64,000 bases of DNA, taken from contig JAKOGI010000103.1 of assembly GCA_029747015.1 (NCBI GenBank), forward strand, positions 306,501 to 370,500, in the 5' to 3' direction. The notes under the pieces were generated by a model. It did no database searches, was not told the DNA's origin, and saw nothing but the letters and a program-made list of their open reading frames with translations. Shown piece by piece: positions 1 through 12,779 of the stretch (its first letter is position 1; each line of letters starts with the position of its first letter). The stretch comes from Carnegiea gigantea (taxonomy: Eukaryota; Streptophyta; Magnoliopsida; Caryophyllales; Cactaceae). The position numbers and the translations under genes were made by a program.

Positions 1-1460
1 ATTTAATTTATATCAAATGAAACTTATATGAAACTGTTTACTAGGCATATTATTTTGAGTTAAAATTCATTGTTATTTGGACGATGTTGTGAAGAATAAT
101 CTTCAAAATTTTTTTACCCACGTTGTATTTGGTTAGGTGGCAATAAGGTCACATTTAGTAATTAGAATTGGGCATACTTTTTGTATATTTAATTGAACAT
201 AATGGAAATTGTGCCTTTAACTAATAAAAAAAAGTTCATATCTTGATGAAAATTTTTAAAAATATATATTCTTTCACATATGGGATATAAACTTTTCTTA
301 CAAAAATTGGGTAGATCAAAATAATATGACTAAAAGTCTATAATCTTAAATCTTAAAAATCATGAGCAAATAAAAAACATGTTAAAACTAGGTCCACCAA
401 TCCCACAATTTTAGATACAACTAACTCTAAAACTTATGGTCTGTGAAAATAATAGTTAATACAACAATAAGAGGTAACTTAACATGAAATGTTGTTAAAT
501 GTATTTATACAATAAATTCCATTCATCCCATTATGTTTACAAAAATTGATCAAAGATGCTAAAATTTGACTTCTAATTTAAGAGAAAAATATAATACACC
601 TGAATATTTTAATAGTGATATTTTTTTTGGATAGAAACAAAGTAATAATTTAAATAAAAATAGCCTAATAATTTACAAAGTATAAGTGTTCTAATTTATA
701 ACTCTATAAATTTTTCTTGAAAACGATAATTGAAGTGCATTACCTTTGATCAGTTTTTACAAACATGATAAAATGAAGAAAATATAGTTTAATCTCATTA
801 AAATTAAAATTCTAGATTCGCCACTACTGAAAACACTTATTACTAAAACGAAAACTATGCATCAAAGTGTTGAATGCACTATTTCTCAAATTGCTTGATT
901 CATGAAAATGACATATAACAAATAGAAAACGAACAATGGCCATGGATACTAATAGCCTATCATCATATGATTTTGTGCTTTTCTACTATTTGATATTTAA
1001 TTGTACAACAATGGCCTTTCCTTCCTCTATTTTAGCACATACTAATTGGTGGGCACTTTTATCATGATACTTGGCAACCCCTCATTGGAGAAGGTGGCGT
1101 TGGCCACTATAGGGGCACTTTTGTCAATTTGATTAGTGGTGCACTAAAAAAGAGGGCTTTTGTTTTTTTTTTTTTTTGGGTTGAGGAATGGGGTTGAGTT
1201 GATGATGGTTTGGTTGCTTGTTTTGCAGTGCAAATGATATTTCCTTCTCATGCCAAACATTGCCATAAGTGTATTCTATCTTGTGTTGTTGGTTATGACT
1301 CATCAAATTAATCATATATTCATATATAAATTTGAATGCGAATTATGTCGTTCTGACACGTGAAGGTTGAAGTGGTATTTAAAGTAAAATGAAGACTTTT
1401 GATTGGTTAATGACTTAATGTGATAGACAAGAAGACATTTTAGAACTTAAGCTTTAATAA
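1..1460. other. AT-rich intergenic DNA, nothing recognised
   Basis: I see no coding region, RNA gene or clear element here. The sequence is strongly AT-rich with short homopolymer runs. The single open frame on the minus strand (1133-1315) is lysine- and proline-rich, arises from a poly-T tract, and has no recognisable domain. Confidence 0.6.
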
Positions 1461-2185
1461 GCCCTAATTAGACCTTATCAAATTGAGGGTCAAGGCGGGT
1501 TGAGGGTCGGGTCATGAGGGTCGACAAGTAGGATTTTCTCGACCTTGACCCTACGCGACCCTCATGCGGGTCAGCATACCCCTAACCCTGACCCTGCGAG
1601 TACCCTCAGATCATCGGGTCAGACCCGACCCTCAAGCTTCCCCATATAGAAAATGAGATTTTTCACTAAGTTTTCTTTTTATTATAAGGGTTAACATTAA
1701 GCATCTTACAAAATAAAAAGTCAAACGATAATATAACATTTTAATGACGCGTATCGCAACTACAAATACTCTAATGCGTAAGTTAGTCATTAAACTAATT
1801 AATCAATTAGTTCACTAAAATGACTACTCAATCTACTCCAAACATCAGAGAGGGAGCATTAGAAGATTACGAACCAGTGAGATTTGGCGAAGTGAATGGG
1901 GGGAAGATACTAAGGGGAGATAGGAAAGTGAATGCGAAAAAGTTCTGAACAAATGAAACTGAAATTATCTTATTTTTATTTTAGTTTTTAATTTTTTTTA
2001 AAAAAAGTGAGGGTCAGTAGGTCAAAACCTTTACCCAAGTCTGACCCTCATCATAGTCGGGTACCCTCAATTTCAGGGTCGGAGCGGGTCGGAGACCCAA
2101 AAAAACGACCCTGACCCTCATTGTTGAGGGTCTGGTCGGGGCGGGTCGGCGGGTTCCCGATCCGTTGATCAGGTCTAGCCCTAAT
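1461..2185. mobile_element. hAT-type MITE with 8-bp target duplication
   Basis: The element spans 1469-2177 (709 bp). Its ends are inverted: TAGACCTTATCAA on the left and, read inward from the right, TAGACCTGATCAA. It is flanked by the perfect 8-bp duplication GCCCTAAT at 1461-1468 and 2178-2185. An 8-bp duplication with TA-starting termini is typical of the hAT superfamily. Subterminal regions are GC-rich with many GGGTC/GACCC words in both orientations. There is no transposase frame, so it is non-autonomous. Confidence 0.88.
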
Positions 2186-2924
2186 CACCAAGCTAATTAT
2201 ATGATTTAGAAAATAAATCGTAATTGAACTAAAATTGCAAAATAACCCGTGTATAGCACAGGTTTAAAACCTAGTGTGAACTATTCGTGGGGAAGAAAGA
2301 GTGAAAGAAATTGTTGGATAGGTTCTTGCTTGGAAACATATGATAATGGATGTGCATAGTGTTTTGTTCTTTATTTGCTATGCCCATTTCCAAATGGCCT
2401 AGTGGAGATATGGAGTTGTGCAAATCCAACAATTAATAATCAATTAATATCTTTATTTTTCTCTATAATGCTAGCTTTAGAAAAGTGAGATTCTTCATGT
2501 TTTTTTTATTATATGCGTAATATTTACTCATATAAGTAGTCAGATATCAATAAATGTGAATCTTCTGATTTATTTGATTTTAAAAACTAAATAATGGGCG
2601 CCTTTTGAATTTTGATTTCACAAACAAGATTTTCTCATACTCTTAATGTCTAGTACATTTTCTTATTCATAATTAGATTTATACATTCATTCAATATTTC
2701 ATGTATCTGTTTTCTATATAAAAAAAAATCATATTTGACTGAAATAATTAATTCAAATCCAAGTAAAAACAAAAATTATTAGAAATAAAACGTACAAACA
2801 TCATTTAATTTATATACCAACTTGAAAAATTCAACGGATGAATATTTACCATTTCAATTTTTACCATTTTCAATTAATACATGTTATCATGTGATCTCTG
2901 CACGCTATTAGCTGTAATAATACT
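2186..2924. other. AT-rich intergenic spacer
   Basis: No gene or element recognised between two hAT-type MITEs. Confidence 0.55.
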
Positions 2925-3529
2925 GCCATGATTAGAGTTGGGAAAAGCTGACCCGACACGATTACTGACCCAAACCTGACACGAAGTTAAGTGGGTTTGG
3001 GTATAAATTTTCGACCCGTTTAATTAAATAGGTTGACACGTTTAACCCGTTTAATTAAATGGGTTAGGTTCAGGTTGAGATTCTCGACACGAAAAAGTAA
3101 CTATTTAACCCGGTTAATTAAATGAGGTAAATAAGTCAACTCATTTTTCCATTTGTCATTTATCATTTACTTTTTATTAGATAATGAAGAATATAAAAAT
3201 TTTTAAAAAATGTGAATTATGACGAATCAGGGGAATTTTAAAGAGTAATTATTTAATGTGATGTGTAAACTTAATTTCTAACACTATAATTACGTATTAG
3301 TTGAAGATATTAAATGTGTAAATAGTTAATTAAGCGACTGAATTTGACTTGTTTATCTTAAACAGGTTAAGCGGGTCAACCCGTTTAAAAATTAAATGGG
3401 TACAGGTCAAGTTTTTCAACCCGTTTAATACACGGGTTAGGTTCAGGTCGAAAAATTTTCAACCCGTTTAAGTTCGACACGAATACGAACCTGATCCGAC
3501 ACGACCTATTATCCAGCTCTAGCCATGAC
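2925..3529. mobile_element. hAT-type MITE, second copy type
   Basis: The element spans 2933-3521 (589 bp). Termini are TAGAGTTGGGAAAA on the left and, inward from the right, TAGAGCTGGATAAT. Flanks are GCCATGAT (2925-2932) and GCCATGAC (3522-3529), an 8-bp duplication with one mismatch. The interior is rich in GACCCG/CGGGTT words on both strands, the composition of the neighbouring hAT MITEs. No transposase is encoded. Confidence 0.83.
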
Positions 3530-3818
3530 ATAAAATATGTGGCCCCAAATTATTCTATTTTTGAAAGCAACGTTATTCATAAAGTGAAAAATGATTTAAT
3601 TATTCTGATTCTTGATTATATGTTTGACGCTTTAATACATATATACTTTTAGATAGTTTCGTTAATTTGACTAATTAAAGTCTTCGGCATTTTATATTAA
3701 ACTATAAATACAATCATACAATAAAATATATGTAAAATGAATATTCTCCAATTTTACCTAGAGGCCGAGAGAGAAAAAGGTAGGTGGAATACATTATATA
3801 AATTCACTTTATATGATG

Positions 3819-3977
3819 CTTAAGTGGTTTGGCATTTATTCCTTTTAAATAAGGTCTCGAGTTTAAATCTTGTGAATGAAGAAAATCGGTGATGGGAGAG
3901 TTTTACCTCTTATTGGGCCAACCATAGCTCGATTCAAATGAAATGGAGGATCCGAGACCCCAAAAAAAATAAAAAAA
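3819..3977 (+). mobile_element. tRNA-derived SINE
   Basis: About 160 bp with a tRNA-like head (box A-like TTAAGTGGTTTGG, then a degraded box B near GGTCTCGAGTTTAAATC), a body, and an A-rich tail at 3960-3977. The minus-strand copy at 5768-5926 shares the whole body and keeps a better box B (GGTTCGAGTC). No target duplication could be identified. Having two oppositely oriented copies with the same head and tail supports SINE over chance. Confidence 0.65.
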
Positions 3978-4566
3978 TTGAGGATTCCATTCAGTTCTTG
4001 CCCAATAATTTGGAGGAAAAAAAAGGAGAAGAATTGAATCATAATCAAGCCTTATTAGGAAGTTAAAAAAAAGAGTAAAAAGTTTACCCACTTCTTTTGG
4101 CATAGATTGCAGCTGGGCAGATGCAGCCCCTCGTTGTGGCGCTAGTTTTTTCATTTTTTATTTTTGATATTTTTGGACCTATGTTTTATCATAGTCGGTT
4201 ATGTAGCATTGTCCCATAAAATGGTGAGCTCTTCAATCTTAGGTCTTCTCGAGTCATAAAACTCAACCAAAAAATCTTGTTTAAGTAGAGCAAGTGTTCG
4301 ATTACTTGAAGACTTGTATTGTTGAGGCGCTAGTAACAATTCGTAATTTTCAATTATATATTCTTGAAAGCAAATGTTGTTGACTTTGAAAAATAGAAAA
4401 AAAAAAGTAAAATAGTAAGAAGTTGACCTTCTTATTTAAATTTATATATGGAGTACGTAATAAAATTTGGTTTTATAGATTTAAATTTCTGAATTAAAGT
4501 ACAACATATGCATCTCTTTCAAGTTGAATGCGAATGGAAAGCGTGGCAAAGACAACACTTGCCATC
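3978..4566. other. Intergenic DNA, nothing recognised
   Basis: AT-rich sequence between a SINE and a hAT MITE. Short open frames here have no recognisable product. Confidence 0.5.
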
Positions 4567-4896
4567 GGACCAAGTAGGCCTGGCAACGGGTCGGATTTGG
4601 AGCGGGTGAAGCTCCACCCACATCCATCACCCGCATCCATCCACTCCACCCGATCCACCCGTCATCCACTCATCCGCTCACCCGCATCCAATCCACGCAC
4701 CACCCACGGATGAAGCGGGTGGTAAACGGGTGAAACAGATGAAACGCGTTCTATCTCATTTTATTCGTTTATCGCTCAAATAAGGTTCAAAAACTTGAAA
4801 AATTTAAAATATATAAAACAATAACTAACGGAAACCACATGCTCTAATCGTAAACATAACAATTATCACAAATGATAAAGATACCAAACATAAGTT

Positions 4897-4957
<61 letters not shown>

Positions 4958-5096
4958 CATATATCTACAAATATATATATACATGTCTATATATATATAT
5001 ATACATATACATATACATACATATATATACATATACATATACCTACATATATATACATATACATATACCTACATATATATATACATACATACATAC

Positions 5097-5148
<52 letters not shown>

Positions 5149-5327
5149 CGGGTGACGGGTCGGGTGACGGATCGGATGGACTGTCACCCGAATCTGACCC
5201 GATCCATCACCCGATTATCCATCACCCGTTTAATTCACCCGTTTAGTCGGGTTTTCACCCGATTTTTCGGGTCGGGTGAATCGGGTATCTATCGGGGTCG
5301 GGTGAAATTGCCAGGCCTAGGACCAAG
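4567..5327. mobile_element. hAT-type MITE carrying a long microsatellite
   Basis: The element spans 4575-5319 (745 bp). Its 12-bp termini TAGGCCTGGCAA are perfect inverted repeats. The 8-bp target duplication GGACCAAG is perfect at 4567-4574 and 5320-5327. Subterminal GC-rich blocks (CGGGTGA/TCACCCG words) flank an internal run of CA and TA dinucleotide repeats at about 4900-5145. No transposase is present. The perfect termini and duplication suggest a fairly recent insertion. Confidence 0.92.
4898..5146. repeat. Compound (CA)n/(TA)n microsatellite
   Basis: Dinucleotide repeats: an (AC)n block at about 4910-4939, mixed TA/CATA repeats, then a (TA)n run at about 5100-5145. The long tyrosine/isoleucine frames across it on both strands are repeat artefacts. 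Confidence 0.95.
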
Positions 5328-5767
5328 TGCTTTTCGATTTATTATTTTATCTTAGCTTATAAACTGAGTAGGAATTTTGAGAGCAAATCTCAAAGCTATG
5401 CCAAATGATTCCATAATTTTGCTAAAAATTTCAGGACTCATCTGCAAACTTGAGAATTTGTTTATTTACAAGTTTTAATTCTCATGTAAAGGCTTTTTCT
5501 AAAGATTTCAAACATTTATCTACTAGTTTTAGAGCTATTCAATAAGTTTAATCAATGAAAAATTCAGTTTGCTTCATAATATATATTCTTCTCGATTCGT
5601 AAGGTTTTTTTTAAAATAAAAAATGGATGATGTTAACATTGGCAAAGATTCAAACTCAATATTTTAAAATAATCCTGGAAAACTTTACGATTTAAGCAAT
5701 CGATGTATGATAATCATCAGTCTAATTAACTTTTATATAAGAATTATGTCAGTGGCTCACTTAATTG
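5328..5767. other. Intergenic DNA, nothing recognised
   Basis: AT-rich sequence without a supported gene or element. Confidence 0.5.
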
Positions 5768-5926
5768 TTTTTTTTTTTTTTGGGTCTTAGATTCTCCATT
5801 TTACTCGAGTCGACCTACTGTTGGTCCAAGAAGGGGTAGAGCTCTCCCATCATATACTTTCTCCATTCAAAAGACTCGAACCCGAGACCTTACTTAAAGA
5901 GAGCAAGTACCAAACCACTTAAACCA
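5768..5926 (-). mobile_element. tRNA-derived SINE, minus strand
   Basis: Read on the minus strand: a tRNA-like head (TTTAAGTGGTTTGG, then box B GGTTCGAGTC), a body matching the copy at 3819-3977, and an A-tail (the T-run at 5768-5781). RNA polymerase III boxes are a family property; here they are seen only as sequence matches. Clear target duplications were not found. Confidence 0.7.
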
Positions 5927-7348
5927 ACCTATGTTGGTGCACGACTTACTAATTGTTGTATACGATATTGAAGTAGTTACTTCTTTTAATTGGAGTAATA
6001 TTATTGAATTTAGTATGAGTTACCACAATGTGACAATTGATATGGACAATTTTTCCTACGTTATTAATATATATGTCAGCCTGCATGTCACTCATATATT
6101 TCTTCTATGTCCAATCCAACTTTACCTTACTAGAGATCGGGGAAAGAGGGTTTTAAAAGATTGGACGCAATATCGATTCAAAAGTAATATTTATCTACTT
6201 ATATTTTTCCACAAATTTTGCAATTATAAAATGATACTTACATTCATCTAACCTTTGTAGAATTCACAAATGTGAAAGAATTAACAAATGTAAAAGGAAC
6301 ATAAAATAAAAGTTTTTAATATGAAAAATTTCTAATAACATCTTTAATTTTGGTATAAATTGAATTAGCTAATATAATAGAAAAAGCACTTAGTATGTCT
6401 AGTATTAGTGCATATGAAGCATCATCTGATTCCAACCGTCTTGCATGCACCTCATCTTGACGGACCAATATCTATGATAGTAGCAGTTTTACTCAAATTA
6501 ATACTAATTTGACTCTACGTACTAATAGAAAATATAAATATTCTATTTAATTGAGTTTTTAAATTTAAATTTTGTGAATAAAAAAAAATATATTTAACGA
6601 GCTCTATTTTATAGACCAGTGATAAATCGAACCTTAATAATAAAGACTTACCGGAAAAACAATAAAATACTTATAGAATATATAATTAATCCGTCTAAAG
6701 ACACCTTCTTCACGGAACGCAATGCACATATATTCACATATTAACAGTATCATATTTGAGATTACGTGTTAGTTGCTTAACTTAAGATCCTATATGCTTC
6801 CGCACCTTAAGTAACTTTAAGGCTATTATCGATTTTTCCACCTAGATTTGAATTTGAATATAAGTAATAGTTTAAAATTTTTAATCGGTTAATTAATTGA
6901 TATTAGTTTTAGTATATAATTACATTCCATACGAAGTTTGTTTCTTTTAAGGTCAAATAGCGTTTTATGCTACGTATAGCGATCTTTAACATTTGAAAAA
7001 CATGATAATTAATATTATTAAGGATAATATATAAAAATAATACTGTAAGTTTTTATGATCATGGCTCTAAAAGCAAATCAAAATAAAGTTAATTTTTCTA
7101 CTCCAACTGACAATAAGTAAAGCTATAAACGGAGTTATGTGCATATTCTTTGAATAAAGAATAAATCCATACATTTCATGTCTCAGAAGTGCTCTTCGCA
7201 TATATAATCAAACATGGTGAAGGTAAAACCGAATCAATGCACAACTCAAACTAGCACCCATGGTGCACAAAAAGCTATATGTACACAACCTTGATACATA
7301 CAGAAGTTATTACCTCTACGGCACAATTTGTAGAATATGACCCAATTG
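5927..7348. other. Intergenic DNA, nothing recognised
   Basis: AT-rich. A 106-codon frame at 5931-6251 (+) has no domain, repeat or codon pattern that I recognise, and I do not call it a gene. Confidence 0.5.
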
Positions 7349-7353
7349 CAAAT

Positions 7354-7629
7354 TATTCAATAATCATCTCAACCAAAAGTTTAAGCTGATGATTGAAGGC
7401 TCAGGAATAGGTTTATCCTCTAACACGCCCCTCACGCGAATGTCCTTTGGACTTGAAGCGTGGATACTACAAATGCTCCCCCTACCTCGCGCAATAAATC
7501 AATATGGGGGCCGTTGAGATTCGAACTTGAAACTTACTCAGAAAGACTCTGATACCATGTTCGAGAACCATTTCAATCAAAAGTTTAAGCTGATGGTTGA
7601 AGATCCAGGAATAAGTTTATCCTCTAACA
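7354..7629 (-). mobile_element. TRIM retroelement (terminal-repeat retrotransposon in miniature)
   Basis: A 276-bp element with 72-bp direct terminal repeats at 7354-7425 and 7558-7629. The repeat has the TG...CA form expected of an LTR, with the left copy diverged at its outer end. Directly abutting the inner edge of the right repeat, the minus strand reads TGGTATCAGAG (7547-7557), the primer-binding sequence used with initiator-methionine tRNA. A G-rich tract precedes the other repeat. The interior (~130 bp) codes for nothing. Flanks CAAAT and TAAAT are a possible decayed 5-bp duplication. The same element is at 42073-42352. Confidence 0.8.
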
Positions 7630-9361
7630 TAAATAAAGTAAGCAAAAGCCAATGCAATTCAAATAAAGCAAATACATCCTTTTCAAGAGCTCAATTCAGC
7701 TCTAATAATTATACACCTAAGGAAAGTAACCAATGTGGAATTAACCCTTAACATCTTACCCATTCCACCTATGACTATGACTGTGATCCAAAGTTTGAAT
7801 TGAACGTTATAAAGCTATAGACCGTCCAAATATTGGATTGGATAGGATTGTTTGTGGCAAAACATGATGTAGATTGTGAAGCAATTGTCACCAATTGATT
7901 CATCAATGTGGGATGAATGTGACAAATCCCTAACTGCCCGCAAATTAAATTTTCAAGTTGAGGAAACCCAAAAATAATGAAAAGGTGGTATTGGTTGTGG
8001 CCAACTTATAGATATCCAAAGATTGGTAAACACCTAATCACTACTTTTCATTCTTTTACACCTGTTTGTTTTGACCTTAATTGGGCTTTTTTTTTCTTTA
8101 CTTTTTTTTTTTTGGGGAGGGGCTGTAAAGGGAATAAAAAAATAACTCACTTGTAACATGAAATCCTGTAAATTTAGTTATGCAACAAAAAAAAAAACTT
8201 ATAAATTTTGTTAGTAGAGTTTGTCATTAATTACCTACATAACGATAATGCATTACTGGGTGGAGTTCTTAGAATTTCAATGGATGAGCGTTCGTTTAGT
8301 AGGTAGTTATATAAGTTTACTGGTTAAATTATGTCTGATATACCGGTAAACTATAATTGCATGTTCTTGATGCTCTTGTATTGACTATTGGGAAGAGGAT
8401 CAAGTACTGCCATATCTACGGTAGGGGCAAGGTTAATCCTTGAGCAACTGTTGGAGACAATTTGAAAAGTTAGCCTCCTAGTGGTTCATGGTGTTTTCTT
8501 AATGGGTTTTGTCTGTAAGGTGCGCCTTCCCTTTGTTATTTTTATTATTATTGTTATTAATCAATAGGCAAAAAAAGTCTAAACAAGATTCTTCGAGACT
8601 ACAAGAACAAAAAGAACACCACTGAACTCGAAAACAACTGCTAACAAAACACAATCTCCCTACAACCATCTAACAATGACGTCCCTTCAAAAGTCAACAC
8701 CCAAAAGGCTTCACCTAAATACTCCATATACAAGTTCAATGCATGCTTGAATTATGCAAGGCGCCGGCAGCTAAAAGACATGGAAAACAAACACCTAGCA
8801 GCTACATGCAAGTATACAATGAATGGTTGGCTCATATCAAGCATACTCTTCCCTTTCTGATTACCTCATGAAAGTATCAACTACTAAAAATGACCACAAT
8901 TTGAATGGAATTGGCGTATATTGTAAGTCACACTGTGCTTTACATGATTTACTTATGGTGTCCGGTGAGAACAGTTCTTCTATCTAAATCTAGTTCTTTT
9001 AGGATCCATTGCAGTTTAGATTAGAAGAAGAAGTTTAATGGTTTATTTGCATATTTATTTATTTTGATTGTTGGAGAAACTTACTGGTTAAGCGATATTT
9101 CAGACAATTAGGAACTCATATAATAAGTTATATGGTGTCATAAAATGCTGTTGTCTTATCATATCTTTGCCACATCTGTTTTTCGATGGTTGATTTATCT
9201 CAAAAAAAGGTATACAAAGAACACAACACACACCCCAAAAACAATCGCTACATTCTAACACACCCCATAATACAAAAATTTTATCTACCATATAATACAA
9301 AGATTTCTTTTTTCCTTTTTAATCCCTTGGTAATTAAAACCTTATCAATATAAAAGATACG
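7630..9361. other. Intergenic DNA, no gene recognised
   Basis: No supported coding sequence. The stretch 8560-8940 is less AT-rich and could be an old element fragment, but I could not identify it. Short open frames such as 9100-9300 (-) have no recognisable domain. Confidence 0.45.
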
Positions 9362-10118
9362 GGCCCTATGTGACAATCAACTGTTGCCTGTTAGCTAATT
9401 TGCATTAGCTGTTTGCTGTCAGCTTCATTGTATTAACTGTTTGACTCAGCTGATTGTATATATTAGTTGTATCTGAAAAAAGTGTTTGGTGAAATCAGTT
9501 GTTTCTAACAAAATTATTTCGTAAAATTCCACTTATACCCTTAACTCAATTTCTTATTCTTTTTTCTAATAATAATCTTTATAAATTATATATTCATCTT
9601 TCTTCTACATATGAATTAATACAAAATTACATTTATACATTCCCTAATTTCGTCATGACAATACTTTTGTTCATCGTTATCATACTTTCCTTATTAATAA
9701 TATCTAAAATTTATGCGACATAAGCATGCTTATCTATTGTGTAAGACAAATTAAAACAAAATATTTGATAAATTTTAAAAAATATTAAAATAAAAATTGT
9801 TAACTTAAACATCATGACCACTTACTGTATCACTTTAGAAAGTATTTATTAATTGTTTGTTGTAAGTGGCATTTGAAGTAATTAATTTTGTGAAAATTGT
9901 TATGGCCAATGTATAGTTAATTTAGTAGTAAAAATCAAAAAGCTCTTTTGAAAAAAACTAATTCAAGGAGCTTTTTATAAAATAACTTTTTGAGTCTAAA
10001 AAGTTAATACCAAAAACAGTTCAACTGAACACTCTAAAGAACTTTTTGACTAGAGTCAAACAGTTAATAATCTCAAAAACTCTTTTTAGAGCTAAAAAAC
10101 TCTTTGTCAAACAGAGCC
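9362..10118. mobile_element. MITE of the GGCyCTrTkTGACAA terminal type
   Basis: A 757-bp element with imperfect inverted ends: GGCCCTATGTGACAATCAA on the left and, inward from the right, GGCTCTGTTTGACAAAGAG. Subterminal blocks rich in TTAGCTGTTTG / AACAGTTAA words match the smaller MITEs at 43300-43534 and 51718-52138. No clear target duplication remains. The 74-codon frame at 9499-9723 inside it is not supported as a gene. Confidence 0.65.
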
Positions 10119-10800
10119 GTGATGGATAATGCATTCAACTGGCAAATGCCCTTGTTTAAAAAAATATATATCAAGATCATTCATCACATCTCTCACATAA
10201 TTAAGGGAGAATAGCTCAGATTATCTCCTCAGCTGCCTAAGCCTTGATCAGTTGATCTCATATTTATTTAGGGCGAAGTTGTCTTGCACTAAAGAGTATA
10301 GCTTTGAAGCACTTGAAAAATAATGAAATGTGTATTATTATTGGTTGGGATTCGGCAGAGAGAGAGAGAGAGAGAGAGAATCCAATGGGGAGCAGAGATG
10401 AGATTAGGAAGAGTGTATTTATTAAGCACGCCTAGAGACGGCTGGCGTGTGGGAGTTTTTATGATTTCAAGGTGCCCACTACCCACCCTATCACTACTCC
10501 ATTGATTGGTTGACCATTGCTAGCAACCTCATAAATGGATCATATCATTTATCTTGAATTAGATTAACTTTAAACTCACTCATGTTTAGATCAATAAGAT
10601 TTGATTTGATTTTAACTTTAAATCGATCACTTTGGAATAAGATGTTTCACATAGGTTGGTCTTTTAAAGCCAATCCACATTAAAAGATGTGGTCACAAAC
10701 TCCTGTGGATTGAGCCTAGTGATACTAAAACTCTATTTAAGAGAGCGAAAGCAGCTTTGGGCTTGAATAATATTCACCAATCTTAAAGTGATTCGAAGAA
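10119..10800. other. Intergenic DNA with a GA microsatellite
   Basis: A (GA)n tract lies at about 10359-10379. Open frames across it are arginine/glutamate repeats. Nothing else recognised. Confidence 0.5.
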
Positions 10801-12016
10801 AGCTGCTCAGATTGAGCCAAATAACTCTCAGGTCCAAGGAAAATTGCAAAAATTGATGGTGAAGTATGCTAGATCAAACCTAGCGCAAGGGAATCAAAGG
10901 GTTTGGAGCAAGGAGGATGTCAGGTGGAACAATGTTCCTCTGTGCAGTCACAGTTTGGGTACAAAGATTGGAACAATACTAACTATGAAAAAGCAGCTAA
11001 GACGTTTAACATAGTCAGAGTCTCGGTACTGAGGGTGGAATAATGTTGAACATGAAGAGTCCACCAGAACCACTGAAGTTCAAAAATCGAGTGGAAAAGG
11101 TGAAAATAGTCAACTTTTTTGACATGAACATTGACAGGGAGACTATGTCTTCTGGTTCAACACTAACCTCTACAGGAAACGTGAAGGGTGGGAAGACTAT
11201 TGATCTTCCTAAATCTACGGCATCTTCTTCAATGGATGTTGACAATCCTCTATATGTTGTCCTTCATTTATCGAGGAAATTAACAAAATATGCCCATAAA
11301 GATTCCTTTGTCTCCCACATTCAGCTTATTAGAGAATTATGCAAGGAAAAAGCAAGTGAACTTTTGACGGCAGAACAATAAGCTATTTGGTTGTTCGATT
11401 TTCACAGAGCAAGTAATAAGATATGATGAGCGGTACCAATATGGTGAACTTGAGAGCTCGTGGATCGTCAAACCTAGAAGATGTTGTGGTTAATGGCCTT
11501 CAATTTTCTGCACAAGCTCAAAGTGAGTAAGAAAGAAGGAAACAACGATAAAGGGAGAAATATCAATGCTCGCAGAAGAGATTTGTTAAAGGAGTCCATG
11601 CAACAACCTCAGTTAAAGAGAGTTGTGACTTTGCATTGTTTACTCTAACTCATTTGAATGGCCCAAGAAGATTGTGGGCGCTATAAGAGACTCAAATGTT
11701 CGATGCGCAATGGAAATACTAAAATTCCGCAAAAAAAAAAGGGACTATCACACTCAACTTAGGAAAAGAAAGTTCGAAGTGCTGCATTTGGATGCTCCAG
11801 AGCTCATAATCAAGAAGAGATTTGTCGCCTGTGATAGACATTCAAGATTATAATCTTCATAGTTATAGCATCATTAGGTGATCCAATTCTGTGTTTCATG
11901 ATGACTGCTCTTGTGTATCCTAGTAATTAGGACTCTGTTTAGTAATTTTTACGCCTTGCTTTTACAGCTTGTATTACCCTGCAAAACCCCCCCCCCCCCC
12001 AAAAGAAAAAAAAAAA
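10801..12016 (+). other. Unidentified retroposed-looking sequence ending in poly-C and an A-rich tail
   Basis: A less AT-rich stretch with a 112-codon frame at 11043-11381 (+). The residues (many K, E, S and a leucine-rich C-terminal part) resemble a coding remnant, but I recognise no domain. Further downstream in-frame pieces are broken by stops. The stretch ends with a C-run and an A-rich tail at about 11985-12016, which could be the 3' end of a non-LTR retroelement or a processed sequence. The identification is open. Confidence 0.3.
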
Positions 12017-12703
12017 TATCTCCTGCTGACACTGTCAGTTGATGGCGCCCTAATTTATGAGTTCCTAAGTCAGCTTATTGGTTGCTCTACTCTGACACTA
12101 ATTTCCTTCAAACGTTGACCTTTTGGATAAGACGTGTCTCAGATTTCGAGCCGAGTAATTGCTCGTGGTGCATATTGCAAGAAAACCAGACAATTGTGTA
12201 GCTTTAATTTTACCCATACCATGAAAACCGAGCCCCACTTGGACCCTTCTCCGTTTTCCAAACATAAAGTAAGTAAAACAAGGTTCATTAACGGCATTCA
12301 CCATTTACCTCAACCAACATGGGTCAAAATTATCGACAGTTACAAGGACTGCAATCCTAAAATGCACCCATTAAGCGGTTAAGAATTTATTTTTCTGCTG
12401 ATTTTACAGCCGATGGCAAATTCTTTAATTTATAATTTTCAACCGTTCGGATGAATATACCGTAAATTCCGGTTTTTCTCCAACTACAAAGGATCTTCCC
12501 ATCAACATTGTCCTGAAAAAGTACATGGTACAATGAATATGCATACAAAAACAAAGGTACAGATTGCAAGAACAAAGCAACAAAGCTTATATTACTTCAC
12601 ATAGATGGTAAAAGTTGGGATCACTTTATCATCAACCATTGGCATGTCCTCAGCTGCATACGCTAAAACACAGAGCTTGCAAAGGAGCAATCTCCTACCA
12701 TAA
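12017..12703. other. Intergenic or 3' flanking DNA
   Basis: No supported coding frame. If the minus-strand exon proposed at 12704-12779 is real, the lower part of this stretch would be its 3' untranslated region. Confidence 0.35.
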
Positions 12704-12779
12704 CTAGTTTTCCTCGGTAATCTGCAGCTTCAGTTGAAGTCGATCACAATAAGCACCCATTTTTGCCCGCGGAAACAAT
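12704..12779 (-). other. Possible last coding exon of a minus-strand transcript (weak)
   Basis: On the minus strand a good acceptor (TTTTGCAG, exon starts at 12779) is followed by a 24-codon open stretch ending in TAG at 12704-12706. It is in phase with a candidate upstream exon at 19347-19446, which ends at the donor AAAAG|GTAAATA. If the two are joined, the reading frame stays open across the junction for about 50 codons. The Harbinger element at 13119-17865 would then lie in the intron. I do not recognise the peptide. Chance remains a realistic explanation. Confidence 0.25.

Noticed and set aside
4844..5246. Long open frames of alternating Tyr/Ile/His/Thr on both strands
   Set aside because: They are translations of CA and TA dinucleotide repeats inside a MITE.
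5931..6251. 106-codon plus-strand frame
   Set aside because: AT-rich composition, no domain, no splice or UTR context; chance is likely.
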